Shown one piece after another: positions 1-9,541 of a DNA stretch of 64,000 bases (the stretch's first letter is position 1; each line of letters starts with the position of its first letter). Origin of the DNA: Vibrio ouci (GTDB lineage: Bacteria > Pseudomonadota > Gammaproteobacteria > Enterobacterales > Vibrionaceae); contig NZ_SATR01000026.1 of NCBI RefSeq assembly GCF_004551525.1, forward strand, positions 1-64,000, given 5' to 3'. The notes beneath the pieces were generated by a model. That model worked only from the letters and a program-made list of their open reading frames with translations, was not told the DNA's origin and did not search any database. Made by a program: the position numbers and the translations under genes.

Positions 1-68
1 ACGACAGACTCATAGTCTGTAGCATCTTCAATCGTTTCATGAGCCAGTACTAATTCTTGAGCCAACAT
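1..68 (-). CDS. possible 5' fragment of an unidentified gene
   Basis: A leftward reading frame opens with ATG at 66-68 and runs off the window edge after 22 codons (begins MLAQELVLAHE). The residues look protein-like, but no family is recognisable. The only purine-rich ribosome-binding candidate, GGGGA six bases upstream of the ATG, is the 3' arm of the terminator hairpin that closes the preceding HopJ gene, so it would be sequestered in that structure. A rightward frame in the same stretch ends with TAA at 51-53 and is an alternative reading. Identity and even strand are uncertain. Confidence 0.3.
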   Translation of the reverse strand, partial: MLAQELVLAHETIEDATDYESV

Positions 69-101
69 AAAAAATCCCCACTAACTTTGTTAGTGGGGAT
101 T
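69..101 (-). terminator. rho-independent terminator of the HopJ-family gene
   Basis: A perfect 13-bp stem (73-85 pairing with 89-101) with a three-base loop is followed, reading leftward, by six T residues. It lies about 90 bases downstream of the HopJ stop codon. The opposite direction has a much poorer T tract. Confidence 0.85.
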
Positions 102-190
102 ATCATACGTCCCGAAGATCATTCAAGTCTCTAAACCGATCGGCATTAGACGCTATGTCTGGCTTTTTGTATTTAACGCTTTATGGCTTG

Positions 191-538
191 CTAAGCTTTC
201 GCGCTTAGAGACTCACCTTCAAACTTAATGCCCGGCCAACCGTATTTGATAAAGTTACGGATATTAGCGTGGTCATCACCATCAGGGTTACCCAACACAT
301 CTTCACGATAGAAGCGGCCAAAACACGCAAGAGTCGCTGCTTGATCAAGTTGTTTCAACTGAGCAAAGGCGAAGATTTTGCACGAGCCATTATTCTGATT
401 AGCTTCGTTGCTGGTATCACCATTAACAAAAGCTGTTGGGACAAACTCGTAGTTCGCCTCAATCACAGCCATTGTGTCTTCAAACTGAATCTCAGTCGGT
501 GTTTCTGACAAGGTTGCTAAGAAATTGTTTAATTCCAT
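191..538 (-). CDS. HopJ-family protein (type III effector HopPmaJ-like)
   Basis: A 115-residue protein recognised as the HopJ family (PF08888): acidic N-terminal half, then the conserved GRFYREDVLGNPDG stretch (about residues 74-87) and the NIRNFIKYGWPGIKFEG C-terminus. The family was named after a Pseudomonas syringae type III effector, but it is common in marine bacteria that have no plant host. No secretion system or chaperone gene lies nearby, so an effector role here is unsupported. The start has GGAG 11 bases upstream. It is a single-gene unit followed by a strong terminator. The biochemical function is not known to me. Confidence 0.8.
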   Translation of the reverse strand: MELNNFLATLSETPTEIQFEDTMAVIEANYEFVPTAFVNGDTSNEANQNNGSCKIFAFAQLKQLDQAATLACFGRFYREDVLGNPDGDDHANIRNFIKYGWPGIKFEGESLSAKA

Positions 539-651
539 TTTTCATATACTCCGATAAATCTTCATCGAGTCTATGATACTGGCTAACAGAAAAAAAGGTG
601 CTTGTCCGATTTTCTGCCTATTACTCAATTTCTTAGTTAAACCTCTCTCAA

Positions 652-2964
652 TCAATACTTAAATTGTGATACTTCTCCATTGAGATTTTCCGCTTCATTT
701 GAAAGCCCTTGCAAGACATCATCTGCATCTTGCACTTGTACCGACACCGCTGAAGAGGCATCGGCGATTGAGGTGATACTACCGCTAATATCATCCGTGA
801 CCGCTTTCTGCTCTTCAGTTGCGGCCGCGATTTGCACGTTCATCTCATTGAGCTGATCGAGCATCGAAACGATTTGCTCTAGCATTTGAGTGTTTTCATC
901 ACAAGTCACTACGCCTTGAGAAACCGTACTATTGGCACTTTGGATGCTTTGAGACACACTTTGCGTTTCACGTTGAAGAGACTCTATTTTGCCACGAATT
1001 TCTTCTGTCGATGCTTGCGTACGACCAGCAAGTGAGCGAACTTCATCAGCGACCACCGCAAAGCCGCGGCCCTGTTCGCCCGCCCTTGCCGCCTCAATCG
1101 CAGCATTCAGTGCTAGTAGATTGGTCTGTTCAGCTATACCTTGAATAACATCTAGAACTTCAGCAATTGAATTCGTTTCAGTATTCAAACGTTCTATCGC
1201 CGACACGGCCGTTTGCATTTCATTATCTAAACGGGAGATTTCATTACCTAAGTTTTGACCGACTTTAACCCCTGCGCTACCAGTATCATTGGCATTTTTA
1301 ACAAACTCGGCTGCACGGATAGCAAACTGTGCGACTTCAGAAATCGATGCACTCATTTGGTTAACGGCGGTCGCGACCGATTCTGTTCGATTATTTTGAT
1401 CCGTCACCGCATCACGAGTACTGTTCATGTTGCCCGCCATGCTTTGGGTATTGGCGTTTAGATTATTCGTCGCTTGCGCAAACTTACCGATAATGTCTTG
1501 TAGATGAGTAAACAATCCATTTAACGAAACCGCAAGGTCGGTCATCTCATCTTTACCTGCAACTTCAAGGCGCTGGGTAAGGTCGTTGTTCTGGCTGATC
1601 ATTTGTACTTTATCACTGGCCACCTTAATAGGTCGGGCAATGCTGTTACCTAAGAAGTATGAGAGTAAAACCGCAGCCACCACCACAACCGCGATGCTAG
1701 TGATCACGGTCACCGCGAGTGAACTGATTAACGAACTTAGATCAGCTAATGCTTCACTCTTATCAATCTCAACGATGATCCCCCAAGAAAGTCCAGCAGC
1801 GTTAACCGGTGAATAGGCGGATAGTACATCTATACCTTGATAATCACTGATCACATCCGAACCTCGTTGGCCTTTCAATGAGGCTTTAGAAGTTGGAGTG
1901 TTAACAGGCTGTCGACCAATTGCAGAAGACTTATCTCTAATTTGGCTGACAATATTTGAACTTACACCCGATGACTGTAACGAGGAGAAATAAGTGTCCG
2001 GATCCTCAATCAAAAAGCGCGACTCACTACGCAACAAGCCATCTTGGCCTACTAGGTAGGCTTCGCCACTTAAACCCAACCCTTCATTTTTCCAGTCTTG
2101 GTGAAACGTCATAATTAGATTAAGTTCATCGACTGGCATTTGGAAGATCAACGCACCCAATGTTGTACCATTTTGTACTATCGGCGTTGCAATGAACGAT
2201 GCCGCCGCTTCATAGGAAGGGAAGTACGGTGCAAAGTCCTCTAGATGATATTGATCGTGGGACAACGACAAGGCATTTTTATACGCTTTGGCAAGGCCGC
2301 TATTGGCGTAAGGTCCGTTGTTTAAGTTTGTCGCGTAATCGAGCTCTTTGAATACCGAATAAACCACATTCCCTTGCATATCGACCAAGAAGATATCGTA
2401 ATAACCAAACTCTTCTAGAAACCCTTTAACACTTGGGTGGTACATCGCATGCGCTTTATCGTAGTCGGTATTAAGAGAGTCGCTCATCAATTGGTGTTTT
2501 TCGCCCAGAGGATTGGGGTTAGTACCAATATAGCGCGCTTGCAATGCCTTAGCCTTAGCGGACAAGCTGTCTAGCTTTTGCATCTCAGCGGCTGATGCGC
2601 CACCGTTAGAATCTCTATACGTGGCACCAAAGCTTGATTGATAATAGCTACGTAACATGTCGACATCGCCGTCTGACACTCTCTCGACAGGGTAGTTTTT
2701 GAAGCCTTCACTAAAAGCGGTGATTGCACCTTGAACTCCGACAGAGTTCGCGGTCGTGACAACTTGGCCACTAATCTGTTTGAAGTAGCTTTCAATCTCA
2801 CTTCGTTTAATTTCTCTAATAGAGATCAGTTGGCTATTCGCGCGTTGGTATAGTGCCTGCTCTGACAAATCCGAAGAACTCCACCCGACAATTGTTCCGG
2901 TCGCGATAACCGCTAAGGTACACAATAGCGTCGAAGCAAGAACAATCTTTGTTGCAATTTTCAT
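652..2964 (-). CDS. methyl-accepting chemotaxis protein with large periplasmic sensor
   Basis: A 770-residue receptor that would pass periplasmic ligand signals to the CheA/CheW array. There is an N-terminal membrane segment (about residues 5-27), a periplasmic sensor of roughly 380 residues whose size fits a double-Cache fold, a second membrane segment near residues 413-440, then HAMP and a cytoplasmic signalling domain. The kinase-control hairpin is intact (NLLALNAAIEAARAGEQGRG). An in-frame ATG nine codons upstream is rejected, because TGAGG sits correctly before the ATG at 2964. The protein lacks the C-terminal CheR-tethering pentapeptide (it ends in SQFKY). The ligand cannot be told from sequence. 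Confidence 0.92.
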   Translation of the reverse strand: MKIATKIVLASTLLCTLAVIATGTIVGWSSSDLSEQALYQRANSQLISIREIKRSEIESYFKQISGQVVTTANSVGVQGAITAFSEGFKNYPVERVSDGDVDMLRSYYQSSFGATYRDSNGGASAAEMQKLDSLSAKAKALQARYIGTNPNPLGEKHQLMSDSLNTDYDKAHAMYHPSVKGFLEEFGYYDIFLVDMQGNVVYSVFKELDYATNLNNGPYANSGLAKAYKNALSLSHDQYHLEDFAPYFPSYEAAASFIATPIVQNGTTLGALIFQMPVDELNLIMTFHQDWKNEGLGLSGEAYLVGQDGLLRSESRFLIEDPDTYFSSLQSSGVSSNIVSQIRDKSSAIGRQPVNTPTSKASLKGQRGSDVISDYQGIDVLSAYSPVNAAGLSWGIIVEIDKSEALADLSSLISSLAVTVITSIAVVVVAAVLLSYFLGNSIARPIKVASDKVQMISQNNDLTQRLEVAGKDEMTDLAVSLNGLFTHLQDIIGKFAQATNNLNANTQSMAGNMNSTRDAVTDQNNRTESVATAVNQMSASISEVAQFAIRAAEFVKNANDTGSAGVKVGQNLGNEISRLDNEMQTAVSAIERLNTETNSIAEVLDVIQGIAEQTNLLALNAAIEAARAGEQGRGFAVVADEVRSLAGRTQASTEEIRGKIESLQRETQSVSQSIQSANSTVSQGVVTCDENTQMLEQIVSMLDQLNEMNVQIAAATEEQKAVTDDISGSITSIADASSAVSVQVQDADDVLQGLSNEAENLNGEVSQFKY

Positions 2965-3188
2965 AACGACAACCTCAGACGGAAATCCCATTCCGTCATT
3001 ATTAATTGAGGAAAATCGCCAACCAACGCGACAAACATTTATTTATACGTCTATACTTAAGCCTTTGGCTTTGAGGCTCACGAATATGTACTTAGTGATA
3101 TAATTGTAAGCACAAAATCTAAACTTTTCGACGAGAATCAAATTTTTTTTATTCCAAGTAGACATGCTAAGTGAGTTCACCACTTAAG

Positions 3189-3947
3189 TTACATTCTGAT
3201 TCCACCATCTACTTCAATAACGCGGCCATTCACGTAGTCATTTTCAAACAGGAACTTCACCGTACTGGCAATTTCGTTAGTGTGGCCCATACGCCCTACA
3301 GGAATCATGGCTTCTAGGCGCTCGATTGCCTCTGGTTTCATTTGCGCGGCCATCGGCGTTTCGATTACCCCAGGCGCAATCGCTGCAGCTCGGATGCCAT
3401 ACCTTGCCAACTCCCTCGCCCAAGTGGTGGCTAATGTCGCTACCGCCGCTTTAGATGCCGCATAGTTGGTTTGCCCTATATTCCCCGCGCGCGCAACGCT
3501 GGATATGTTGATAATCATCCCCAGGCGTTTGGTTTGAATCATTTGCAGTGCCGCTTCGCGACCACAAAGAAAGGTTCCGGTTAAGTTTACATCGATAACC
3601 GAGGTAAACTGTTCCAAAGACATCTTTGAAACATGATCATCTTTTACTTTGACCAAAAGGCCATCACGTAATATTCCCGCGTTGTTCACCAAACCATCTA
3701 ACTGACCGAAATCAGTGACAACGTCACTAAAGGTTTGTTCGACCTCTGCCTCATTGGTAACATCGGCTATATAGGTCAGTGCTTTAACTCCGAGCATATG
3801 ACACTGGTCTTGAGTCACCTTCAACGCTTGTTCATTTACATCGATCAATGCTAACTCAGCCCCTGCATGGGCCAGCGTTACCGCCATCATCTGCCCTAGT
3901 CCTTGCCCAGCTCCCGTGATCGCGACAACGCTTTCTCTTAAGTTCAT
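3189..3947 (-). CDS. SDR-family 3-hydroxyacyl-CoA dehydrogenase, last gene of the valine/isoleucine operon
   Basis: A 252-residue classical short-chain dehydrogenase. Visible motifs are TGAGQGLG (residues 11-18), an Asp at the end of beta-2 (LIDVN) that points to NAD rather than NADP, NNAG, and the Ser/Tyr-Lys catalytic set (NISS, YAASK). It resembles FabG-type reductases, but its place at the end of a branched-chain amino acid operon suggests 2-methyl-3-hydroxybutyryl-CoA dehydrogenase in isoleucine breakdown; that is inference from context. The start at 3947 is chosen because AGGAG precedes it, rather than an upstream ATG inside mmsB. It begins 10 bases after the mmsB stop, so co-transcription is likely. 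The same gene order is known from Shewanella. Confidence 0.88.
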   Translation of the reverse strand: MNLRESVVAITGAGQGLGQMMAVTLAHAGAELALIDVNEQALKVTQDQCHMLGVKALTYIADVTNEAEVEQTFSDVVTDFGQLDGLVNNAGILRDGLLVKVKDDHVSKMSLEQFTSVIDVNLTGTFLCGREAALQMIQTKRLGMIINISSVARAGNIGQTNYAASKAAVATLATTWARELARYGIRAAAIAPGVIETPMAAQMKPEAIERLEAMIPVGRMGHTNEIASTVKFLFENDYVNGRVIEVDGGIRM

Positions 3948-3957
3948 AGCGCTTCTC

Positions 3958-4854
3958 CTATGACTTTGACTGCGACTGATAGAATTCAAACAGGCTAGAG
4001 AAATCGAGCTCTTCATTGCCATTCATGTTATGAAAAGCGTATAGGTTTCGTGCTAGAGCACCCATTGGTACTGACGACTGGCTTTTCGTTGCGGCTTCAA
4101 GTCCTAAACCTAAATCTTTGAGCATAAGTTTGCTCATAAAACCCGGTTGATATTGGTTAGAAGCAGGCGCGTTTTCCATCACTCCTGGGCAAGGGTTATA
4201 AAGCTCCAACGCCCAGTTTCGTCCTGAGCTTTGAAGCATGATATTGGACAACACTTTGGGGTCTAAGCCGTTATCTATACCCAGATTCAAGGCTTCACAC
4301 GTCCCAGACATCAAAATACCAAGCATTAAGTTGTTACAGATTTTACCCATTTGCCCAGAGCCAACTTCACCTGCGTGAAAGATATTTTTGCCCATATGAC
4401 GCAGTACTTGTTCTGCCTTCGAGAAATCTTGCTCGCTACCGCCAACAATAAAGGTTAGCGTCGCCGCTTTCGCGCCAGCCACACCACCAGAAACAGGCGC
4501 ATCAGTAAAACTGATCCCTTTCTCATGGGCTTGCAGACCAACCAGTCTTGCTGTCTCAGGGTCAATCGTTGAAGAGTCAATCAGTAAGCTGTCGCCACCC
4601 ACGTGCTGTAAAATACCGTCATCACCAAGGTAAACCGTTCTTACGTGTGCCCCCGCTGGTAGCATGGTAATCACCGTATCAACACTATTTACTACGGCTT
4701 TGATTGACTCACATCGCGTAGCACCCAATGCTTCTAGTTCTTTGGCCATTTCAGTAACAACGTCATAAACTTGCACTTTAAAGCCCGCTGATAGTAGATT
4801 TCGCGCCATTGGTGCGCCCATGTTGCCTAGTCCAATGAATGCTACCGTCCCCAT
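3958..4854 (-). CDS. mmsB: 3-hydroxyisobutyrate dehydrogenase
   Basis: A 298-residue enzyme that oxidises 3-hydroxyisobutyrate to methylmalonate semialdehyde with NAD+ in valine degradation. It has the N-terminal Rossmann motif GLGNMGAPMA, the family signature DAPVSGGVAGA around residues 118-128, and the GQMGKICNN segment that carries the catalytic lysine. Length is normal for the family. It sits directly downstream of 3-hydroxyisobutyryl-CoA hydrolase, which makes its substrate, and upstream of the SDR gene. Confidence 0.95.
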   Translation of the reverse strand: MGTVAFIGLGNMGAPMARNLLSAGFKVQVYDVVTEMAKELEALGATRCESIKAVVNSVDTVITMLPAGAHVRTVYLGDDGILQHVGGDSLLIDSSTIDPETARLVGLQAHEKGISFTDAPVSGGVAGAKAATLTFIVGGSEQDFSKAEQVLRHMGKNIFHAGEVGSGQMGKICNNLMLGILMSGTCEALNLGIDNGLDPKVLSNIMLQSSGRNWALELYNPCPGVMENAPASNQYQPGFMSKLMLKDLGLGLEAATKSQSSVPMGALARNLYAFHNMNGNEELDFSSLFEFYQSQSKS

Positions 4855-4906
4855 AACACTTCCCTCTTCAGTCGTTGGTGTGATTTTGGCCTTTACGACG
4901 GGCCGG

Positions 4907-6037
4907 TTAGTAATGCCCCAATCTTGCTAATGGGTGAGACTCTTGGTCCCATATCGAAACAAACAGATCATCAATGGTCTTTGAATCCACTTTGGAAATG
5001 TTGGCAAACTTCCAGTTGGGTTGACCATCTTTATCAATCAGACGTGCACGAACCCCTTCTTTGAACTCTCCCAAGAGCGCGCAATTCACTGCGAGAATCA
5101 ATTCCAACCTGAAACACTCTGCCAAGGAGAGCTCGCTGTAATCTTTCATCAATCTGAAACAAATATGCGCGGTAATTGGACTGCCTGAAACTAAGTTGGT
5201 TTTTGCATTGCTGAGCCACTTAGCGTCACCTGCCAAGGCGAGAATGTTGTCTGCGACATGAAACAGATCATTAGCAGAGCAAGCTTGTTGGATGTGGTTA
5301 AAATACGGCATGATTTGAAGTTCCGGCTTTTGGTCACTTATCTGAGCTTCAAACCCTTCTAATAACTCCGTCACTACTTCATAGGTATCGTCGACACAGT
5401 CCCAATCCGCGACTTGCAGTTGCTCTACAAAACTCTCTTTATGACTTTCTAGTACTAGGTGGTCAGCCAAGTGCAGTTCAACCGCATCTGCCGCATTAAC
5501 CATCATCCCTGTTAAGCCCAGAAACAACCCAATCCCCGCATCCAAACGGTTAAGAAACCATGTCGCGCCTACGTCTGGAAAAAGACCAATTGAGATCTCC
5601 GGCATGGCTAATCTAGAGTCTGGCGCGACAACCTTGTGACTTGAGCCCATATAAAGCCCCATGCCACCACCCATTACTATCCCATGCCCCCACGCAATGA
5701 TTGGCTTACAGTAGGTATGAATCAGATAGTCACATTGATACTCAACGGTGAAATACATTGAACAGAAGTTTTCAATCTCGTCGGGACCAGCGCTTTGCAT
5801 AACGTTAAACATGGTGCGCACGTCACCACCAGCACAGAACGCCTTATCGCCTGCCCCTTCAAGGACAACGCACACAATATCGTCGTCCTCATGCCAGGTT
5901 TCGAGTTTGGCTTTCAAGCACACTAGCATATCGAGCGTTAAGGCATTTAAAGACGCTTCATTATGTAAAGTCACGACGCCAATTTTATAAGGGCTACCGC
6001 TACAAGGCAGTTCAACAAAATGAACGGTATCACTCAT
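4907..6037 (-). CDS. 3-hydroxyisobutyryl-CoA hydrolase
   Basis: A 376-residue member of the crotonase superfamily, hydrolase subtype (ECH_2). It releases free 3-hydroxyisobutyrate from its CoA ester in valine catabolism. Visible signatures include FCAGGDVRTMF, GGGMGLYMGSS and the MPEISIGLFPDVGATW block typical of hydrolases as opposed to hydratases, plus the long C-terminal extension beyond the roughly 260-residue hydratase core. It lies 17 bases from the upstream hydratase gene and just before mmsB, in pathway order. Confidence 0.94.
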   Translation of the reverse strand: MSDTVHFVELPCSGSPYKIGVVTLHNEASLNALTLDMLVCLKAKLETWHEDDDIVCVVLEGAGDKAFCAGGDVRTMFNVMQSAGPDEIENFCSMYFTVEYQCDYLIHTYCKPIIAWGHGIVMGGGMGLYMGSSHKVVAPDSRLAMPEISIGLFPDVGATWFLNRLDAGIGLFLGLTGMMVNAADAVELHLADHLVLESHKESFVEQLQVADWDCVDDTYEVVTELLEGFEAQISDQKPELQIMPYFNHIQQACSANDLFHVADNILALAGDAKWLSNAKTNLVSGSPITAHICFRLMKDYSELSLAECFRLELILAVNCALLGEFKEGVRARLIDKDGQPNWKFANISKVDSKTIDDLFVSIWDQESHPLARLGHY

Positions 6038-6054
6038 ATCGTTACTCCTTAGAG

Positions 6055-6843
6055 CTAGCTATTGCTCCAATTTGGCTGACGCTTTTCGAGAAAGGCATTA
6101 ACCCCCTCTTTTTGATCCTTGGTATCAAATAGCTGCATAAACAACTCGCGCTCTTTCACTAAACCATGAGCAATTGGATCGGTTCGGCTATTTTGAATCA
6201 AAGACTTACACGCAGTAACGGATGTTGGAGATTGATTAGCTACGCTTTGTGCCAATACTAAAGCCGTTTCGAGCGCTTGACCTTGCTCGACAACCTCTTC
6301 AACTAAACGAATCGAATGCGCTTTTGAGGCATCGACTTGCTCTCCGCACAAAATGATTCGCTTGGCCCAACCTTCACCCACAAGTGCGGTTAGGTTTTGC
6401 GTCCCACCCGCACAAGGCAAAAGCCCGACTTTGGCCTCTGGCAACGCCATGACAGCCTGAGTTTCCGCAACTCGAATATCACAAGCTAATGCCACTTCCA
6501 GACCGCCACCCATCGCATAGCCATTTATCGCCGCAATAGAGACGCCTCGAAAGGCCGACAAGGCTTCAAACGCTTCCCCAAACGCTTGAGCCATCTCCCA
6601 AGCAATGTCCTTCTCACCCGATGCAAATAACTTAAGATCGGCTCCCGCTGAAAAGAACTTATCCCCATTTCCTGTTATCACTAGCGCGTATACGTCAGCA
6701 TTATTATTGAGTGCGTGAACCAGATGTTTAAGCTCATGTAGACTTTGTTTGGTCCATGTGTTGGCAGGTGGATTATTCATCGTTACCAATGCCACATGAC
6801 CATTAATCTCATGTGGCAATGCCAAACTGTTCTGCTGTGTCAT
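6055..6843 (-). CDS. enoyl-CoA hydratase (methacrylyl/tiglyl-CoA step)
   Basis: A 262-residue crotonase-fold enzyme with the two oxyanion-hole regions FFSAGADLKLFA and YAMGGGLEVALACD, and LPEAKVGLLPCAGGTQ. It is expected to hydrate methacrylyl-CoA (valine) and tiglyl-CoA (isoleucine); that specificity is inferred from the operon. The second catalytic Glu region is PEAKVGL. It lies between the acyl-CoA dehydrogenase (11 bases) and the 3-hydroxyisobutyryl-CoA hydrolase. Confidence 0.92.
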   Translation of the reverse strand: MTQQNSLALPHEINGHVALVTMNNPPANTWTKQSLHELKHLVHALNNNADVYALVITGNGDKFFSAGADLKLFASGEKDIAWEMAQAFGEAFEALSAFRGVSIAAINGYAMGGGLEVALACDIRVAETQAVMALPEAKVGLLPCAGGTQNLTALVGEGWAKRIILCGEQVDASKAHSIRLVEEVVEQGQALETALVLAQSVANQSPTSVTACKSLIQNSRTDPIAHGLVKERELFMQLFDTKDQKEGVNAFLEKRQPNWSNS

Positions 6844-6854
6844 CGCTCTTTCCC

Positions 6855-8009
6855 CTAAAGAATTTGTGCACCTTCAGCAAGTAATCTTTTCGCAATGATC
6901 ACTCGCATGATCTCATTGGTGCCTTCCAAAATTTGGTGAACACGCACATCTCGGAAATACCTTTCCATTGGATATTCCTTGATATAACCATAGCCGCCAT
7001 AGAGCTGTAATGCCTGATCACACACTTTAAAACCTACGTCGGTGGCAAATCGCTTGGCCATCGCACAATAAGCCGTCGCCTCTGCATCACCGTTATCTAA
7101 TTTACTCGCCGCAAGGCGCACCAGTTGCCGCGCTGCTACCAGCTCAGTGGCCATATCGGCTAGCTTGAATTGCAGTGCTTGAAACTGAGCAATAGGCTTA
7201 CCGAATTGCTTACGCTCTTTCAGATACTGAGTTGCTTGATTCAGTGCTTGCTGAGCAGTACCAATCGAGCAAGTGGCGATATTGATTCGTCCGCCGTCTA
7301 GCCCTTTCATTGCGAACACAAAGCCTTGCCCTTCTTGCCCCAACAAATGATCTTTCGGAATCTTTACATTATCGAAATTAATACTTCGCGTTGGCTGGGA
7401 GTTCCAACCCATTTTCGGCTCTTTTCGTCCATAGCTAATACCTTGTGCATTTGCTGGAACGACAAAGGCTGAGATACCTTTTGCTGCGTCATCACTGGTT
7501 CTTGCCATCACGACTAACACGTCGGTTTCACCGGCACCTGAGATAAACACCTTGGCGCCATTAATTAGATAACCATCATCCGCTAGCTGAGCACTGGTCA
7601 CTAACGACGCCGCGTCTGAGCCAGCATTGGGCTCAGTTAAACAATAAGACCCTAACCATTCGCCTGTGATCAGTTTTTCACAATAGGTCTGGCGCGCCGT
7701 TTCGCTCGCAAAGCTGGCGACCATCCACGACACCATATTGTGAATAGTCATAAATGCGGTGGTGGAAGTGCAGCCCATCGCCAATTGTTCAAATATGATT
7801 GAGGCATCCAATCTTGGCAGACCCAAACCACCTTGCTCTTCTGGTGTGTAAAGGCTGAGAAAGCCTAGCTCACCCGCTTCACGAATCACCTCTTTAGGAA
7901 AGATTTGCTTTTGGTCCCACTCTTCAGCCATTGGTGCAAGCTTGTCTCGCGAAAACTGAGTCGCGATATCCGCAAAGGCTCTTTGGTCTTCGTTCAGTTC
8001 AAAGTCCAT
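6855..8009 (-). CDS. acyl-CoA dehydrogenase (isobutyryl/2-methylbutyryl-CoA type)
   Basis: A 384-residue FAD enzyme that introduces the alpha-beta double bond and passes electrons to ETF, which is also encoded in this window. It shows the family signatures CLTEPNAGSDAAS and QLYGGYGYIKEYPMER, and has the catalytic Glu in the C-terminal LEGTNEIMRV motif, as in short-chain and isobutyryl-CoA dehydrogenases. The isovaleryl-CoA dehydrogenase at 11398 places Gly-Ala there instead, so the two are clearly distinct enzymes. Operon position argues for isobutyryl- and 2-methylbutyryl-CoA as substrates. Confidence 0.93.
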   Translation of the reverse strand: MDFELNEDQRAFADIATQFSRDKLAPMAEEWDQKQIFPKEVIREAGELGFLSLYTPEEQGGLGLPRLDASIIFEQLAMGCTSTTAFMTIHNMVSWMVASFASETARQTYCEKLITGEWLGSYCLTEPNAGSDAASLVTSAQLADDGYLINGAKVFISGAGETDVLVVMARTSDDAAKGISAFVVPANAQGISYGRKEPKMGWNSQPTRSINFDNVKIPKDHLLGQEGQGFVFAMKGLDGGRINIATCSIGTAQQALNQATQYLKERKQFGKPIAQFQALQFKLADMATELVAARQLVRLAASKLDNGDAEATAYCAMAKRFATDVGFKVCDQALQLYGGYGYIKEYPMERYFRDVRVHQILEGTNEIMRVIIAKRLLAEGAQIL

Positions 8010-8018
8010 ATCCGCTCC

Positions 8019-9512
8019 TTATCGCAGCTGAATGGTCATATTGGGGCCGGTTGGAATATCACCATCAAACCAACGCGCCGTAACGGTTTTGGTTTCGGTA
8101 TAGAACCTCACTGCCTGCTTACCATAGGCGTGTAAATCACCGTAGAAACTTCCTCGCCAACCAGTAAAAGAGAAGAAAGGCAAAGGCACAGGAATCGGCA
8201 CATTAATCCCAACTTGGCCAACTTGAATTTCATGCTGATATTTTCGCGCCGCCGCACCATTGGCAGTAAAAATCGACGTCCCGTTGCCATAAGGGTTTTT
8301 ATTGATAAGGGCGATGGCTTCTTCTAACGTTTCGACCTCAAGACAAACCAGTACCGGACCAAATATCTCCTGCTGATAGATAGACATATCGGTCGTCACG
8401 CCACTAAACAGAGTTGGGCCAAGCCAGTTGCCATCAGGCATGCCATCAACCTCACACTGACTACCATCGAGTTCACACTTGGCACCTTGCGCTTTGCCTT
8501 CATCAATGAGTGCGACCACTCTTGCTTTCGCCTGCTTACTGATTAGTGGCCCATAACCAGCGTTATCATCATTCCAGGCACCTGGCGTCACTTTGGCCAT
8601 TTCACCAGCGAGTTCGCCAATCCACTCTTTCGAACTGCCAACAAAAACAGCAACGGAAATCGCCATACAGCGCTGACCCGCAGCACCGACTGAAGCGCCC
8701 ACTAAATTACTCAACACTTGATTCTTATTAGCATCGGGCATGATCACCATGTGGTTTTTGGCTCCAGCAAAAGCTTGAACACGTTTATTGTGAGAGGTAC
8801 CCGTTTGGTAAATGTATTGCGCGACGGGAACTGAGCCTACAAACGACACCGCCTTAATCGTCGGGTGAGCAAGCAGATAGTCCACTTGAGGTTTACCTCC
8901 ATGAACAACTTGTAATACTCCTTTTGGCGCGCCTGCTTGTTCAAACAATTCAGCTAAACGCATCGCGGTTAAAGGCACTTGTTCAGACGGCTTAAGTACA
9001 AAGGTGTTGCCTGCCGCTATCGCCAAAGGGAACATCCATAGTGGAATCATTGCCGGAAAATTAAAGGGAGTAATACCGCAACACACACCCAGAGGTTGAA
9101 TGAGCGAATAGCTGTCAATGTCGGTGGCGACGTTCTCGACCGTTTCTCCCATCATGTTACTGGCGATATTCGTAGCTTGCTCGACCACTTCAATCCCGCG
9201 CCACACATCCCCTTTCGCATCAACGGTGGTTTTGCCCGTTTCTTTCGAAAGCAGTTCTGCGAGATCATCATGATGCTCTTTCAATAAGTGTTGGTACCTA
9301 AGCATCAAACGCGCACGTTCTGAGACCGCAACTTCCTTCCATGTAAGGAAAGTATCGTGCGCATTTTGAATTGCGCGCTCCATTTCATCATTCGTCGCAC
9401 ACGGTAGCTCTGCGATAACGGCGTTGTTAGCCGGATTGGTCACTTCTAGCCATTCATCACTGTTTGATTGGCAGAACTCTCCACCAATAAATAGAGGGAC
9501 AAGTTGTGTCAT
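8019..9512 (-). CDS. mmsA: CoA-acylating methylmalonate-semialdehyde dehydrogenase
   Basis: A 497-residue aldehyde dehydrogenase of the CoA-dependent class. It converts methylmalonate semialdehyde to propionyl-CoA in the last step of the valine branch. Recognisable segments are PFNFPAMIPLWMFP, GAAGQRCMAISVAVFVG with the catalytic Cys, and the FFSFTGWRGSFYGDLHAYGK C-terminal block typical of MmsA. Length matches the family. It is followed 9 bases later by the acyl-CoA dehydrogenase gene. Confidence 0.95.
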   Translation of the reverse strand: MTQLVPLFIGGEFCQSNSDEWLEVTNPANNAVIAELPCATNDEMERAIQNAHDTFLTWKEVAVSERARLMLRYQHLLKEHHDDLAELLSKETGKTTVDAKGDVWRGIEVVEQATNIASNMMGETVENVATDIDSYSLIQPLGVCCGITPFNFPAMIPLWMFPLAIAAGNTFVLKPSEQVPLTAMRLAELFEQAGAPKGVLQVVHGGKPQVDYLLAHPTIKAVSFVGSVPVAQYIYQTGTSHNKRVQAFAGAKNHMVIMPDANKNQVLSNLVGASVGAAGQRCMAISVAVFVGSSKEWIGELAGEMAKVTPGAWNDDNAGYGPLISKQAKARVVALIDEGKAQGAKCELDGSQCEVDGMPDGNWLGPTLFSGVTTDMSIYQQEIFGPVLVCLEVETLEEAIALINKNPYGNGTSIFTANGAAARKYQHEIQVGQVGINVPIPVPLPFFSFTGWRGSFYGDLHAYGKQAVRFYTETKTVTARWFDGDIPTGPNMTIQLR

Positions 9513-9541
9513 TGCGATTTCCTTACCGTTTTCCAGTTATC

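Noticed and set aside
191..538. Evidence for a type III secretion system from the HopJ-family gene
   Set aside because: The family name is historical. No secretion apparatus, chaperone or effector-type signal is nearby, and homologues are widespread in bacteria without such systems.
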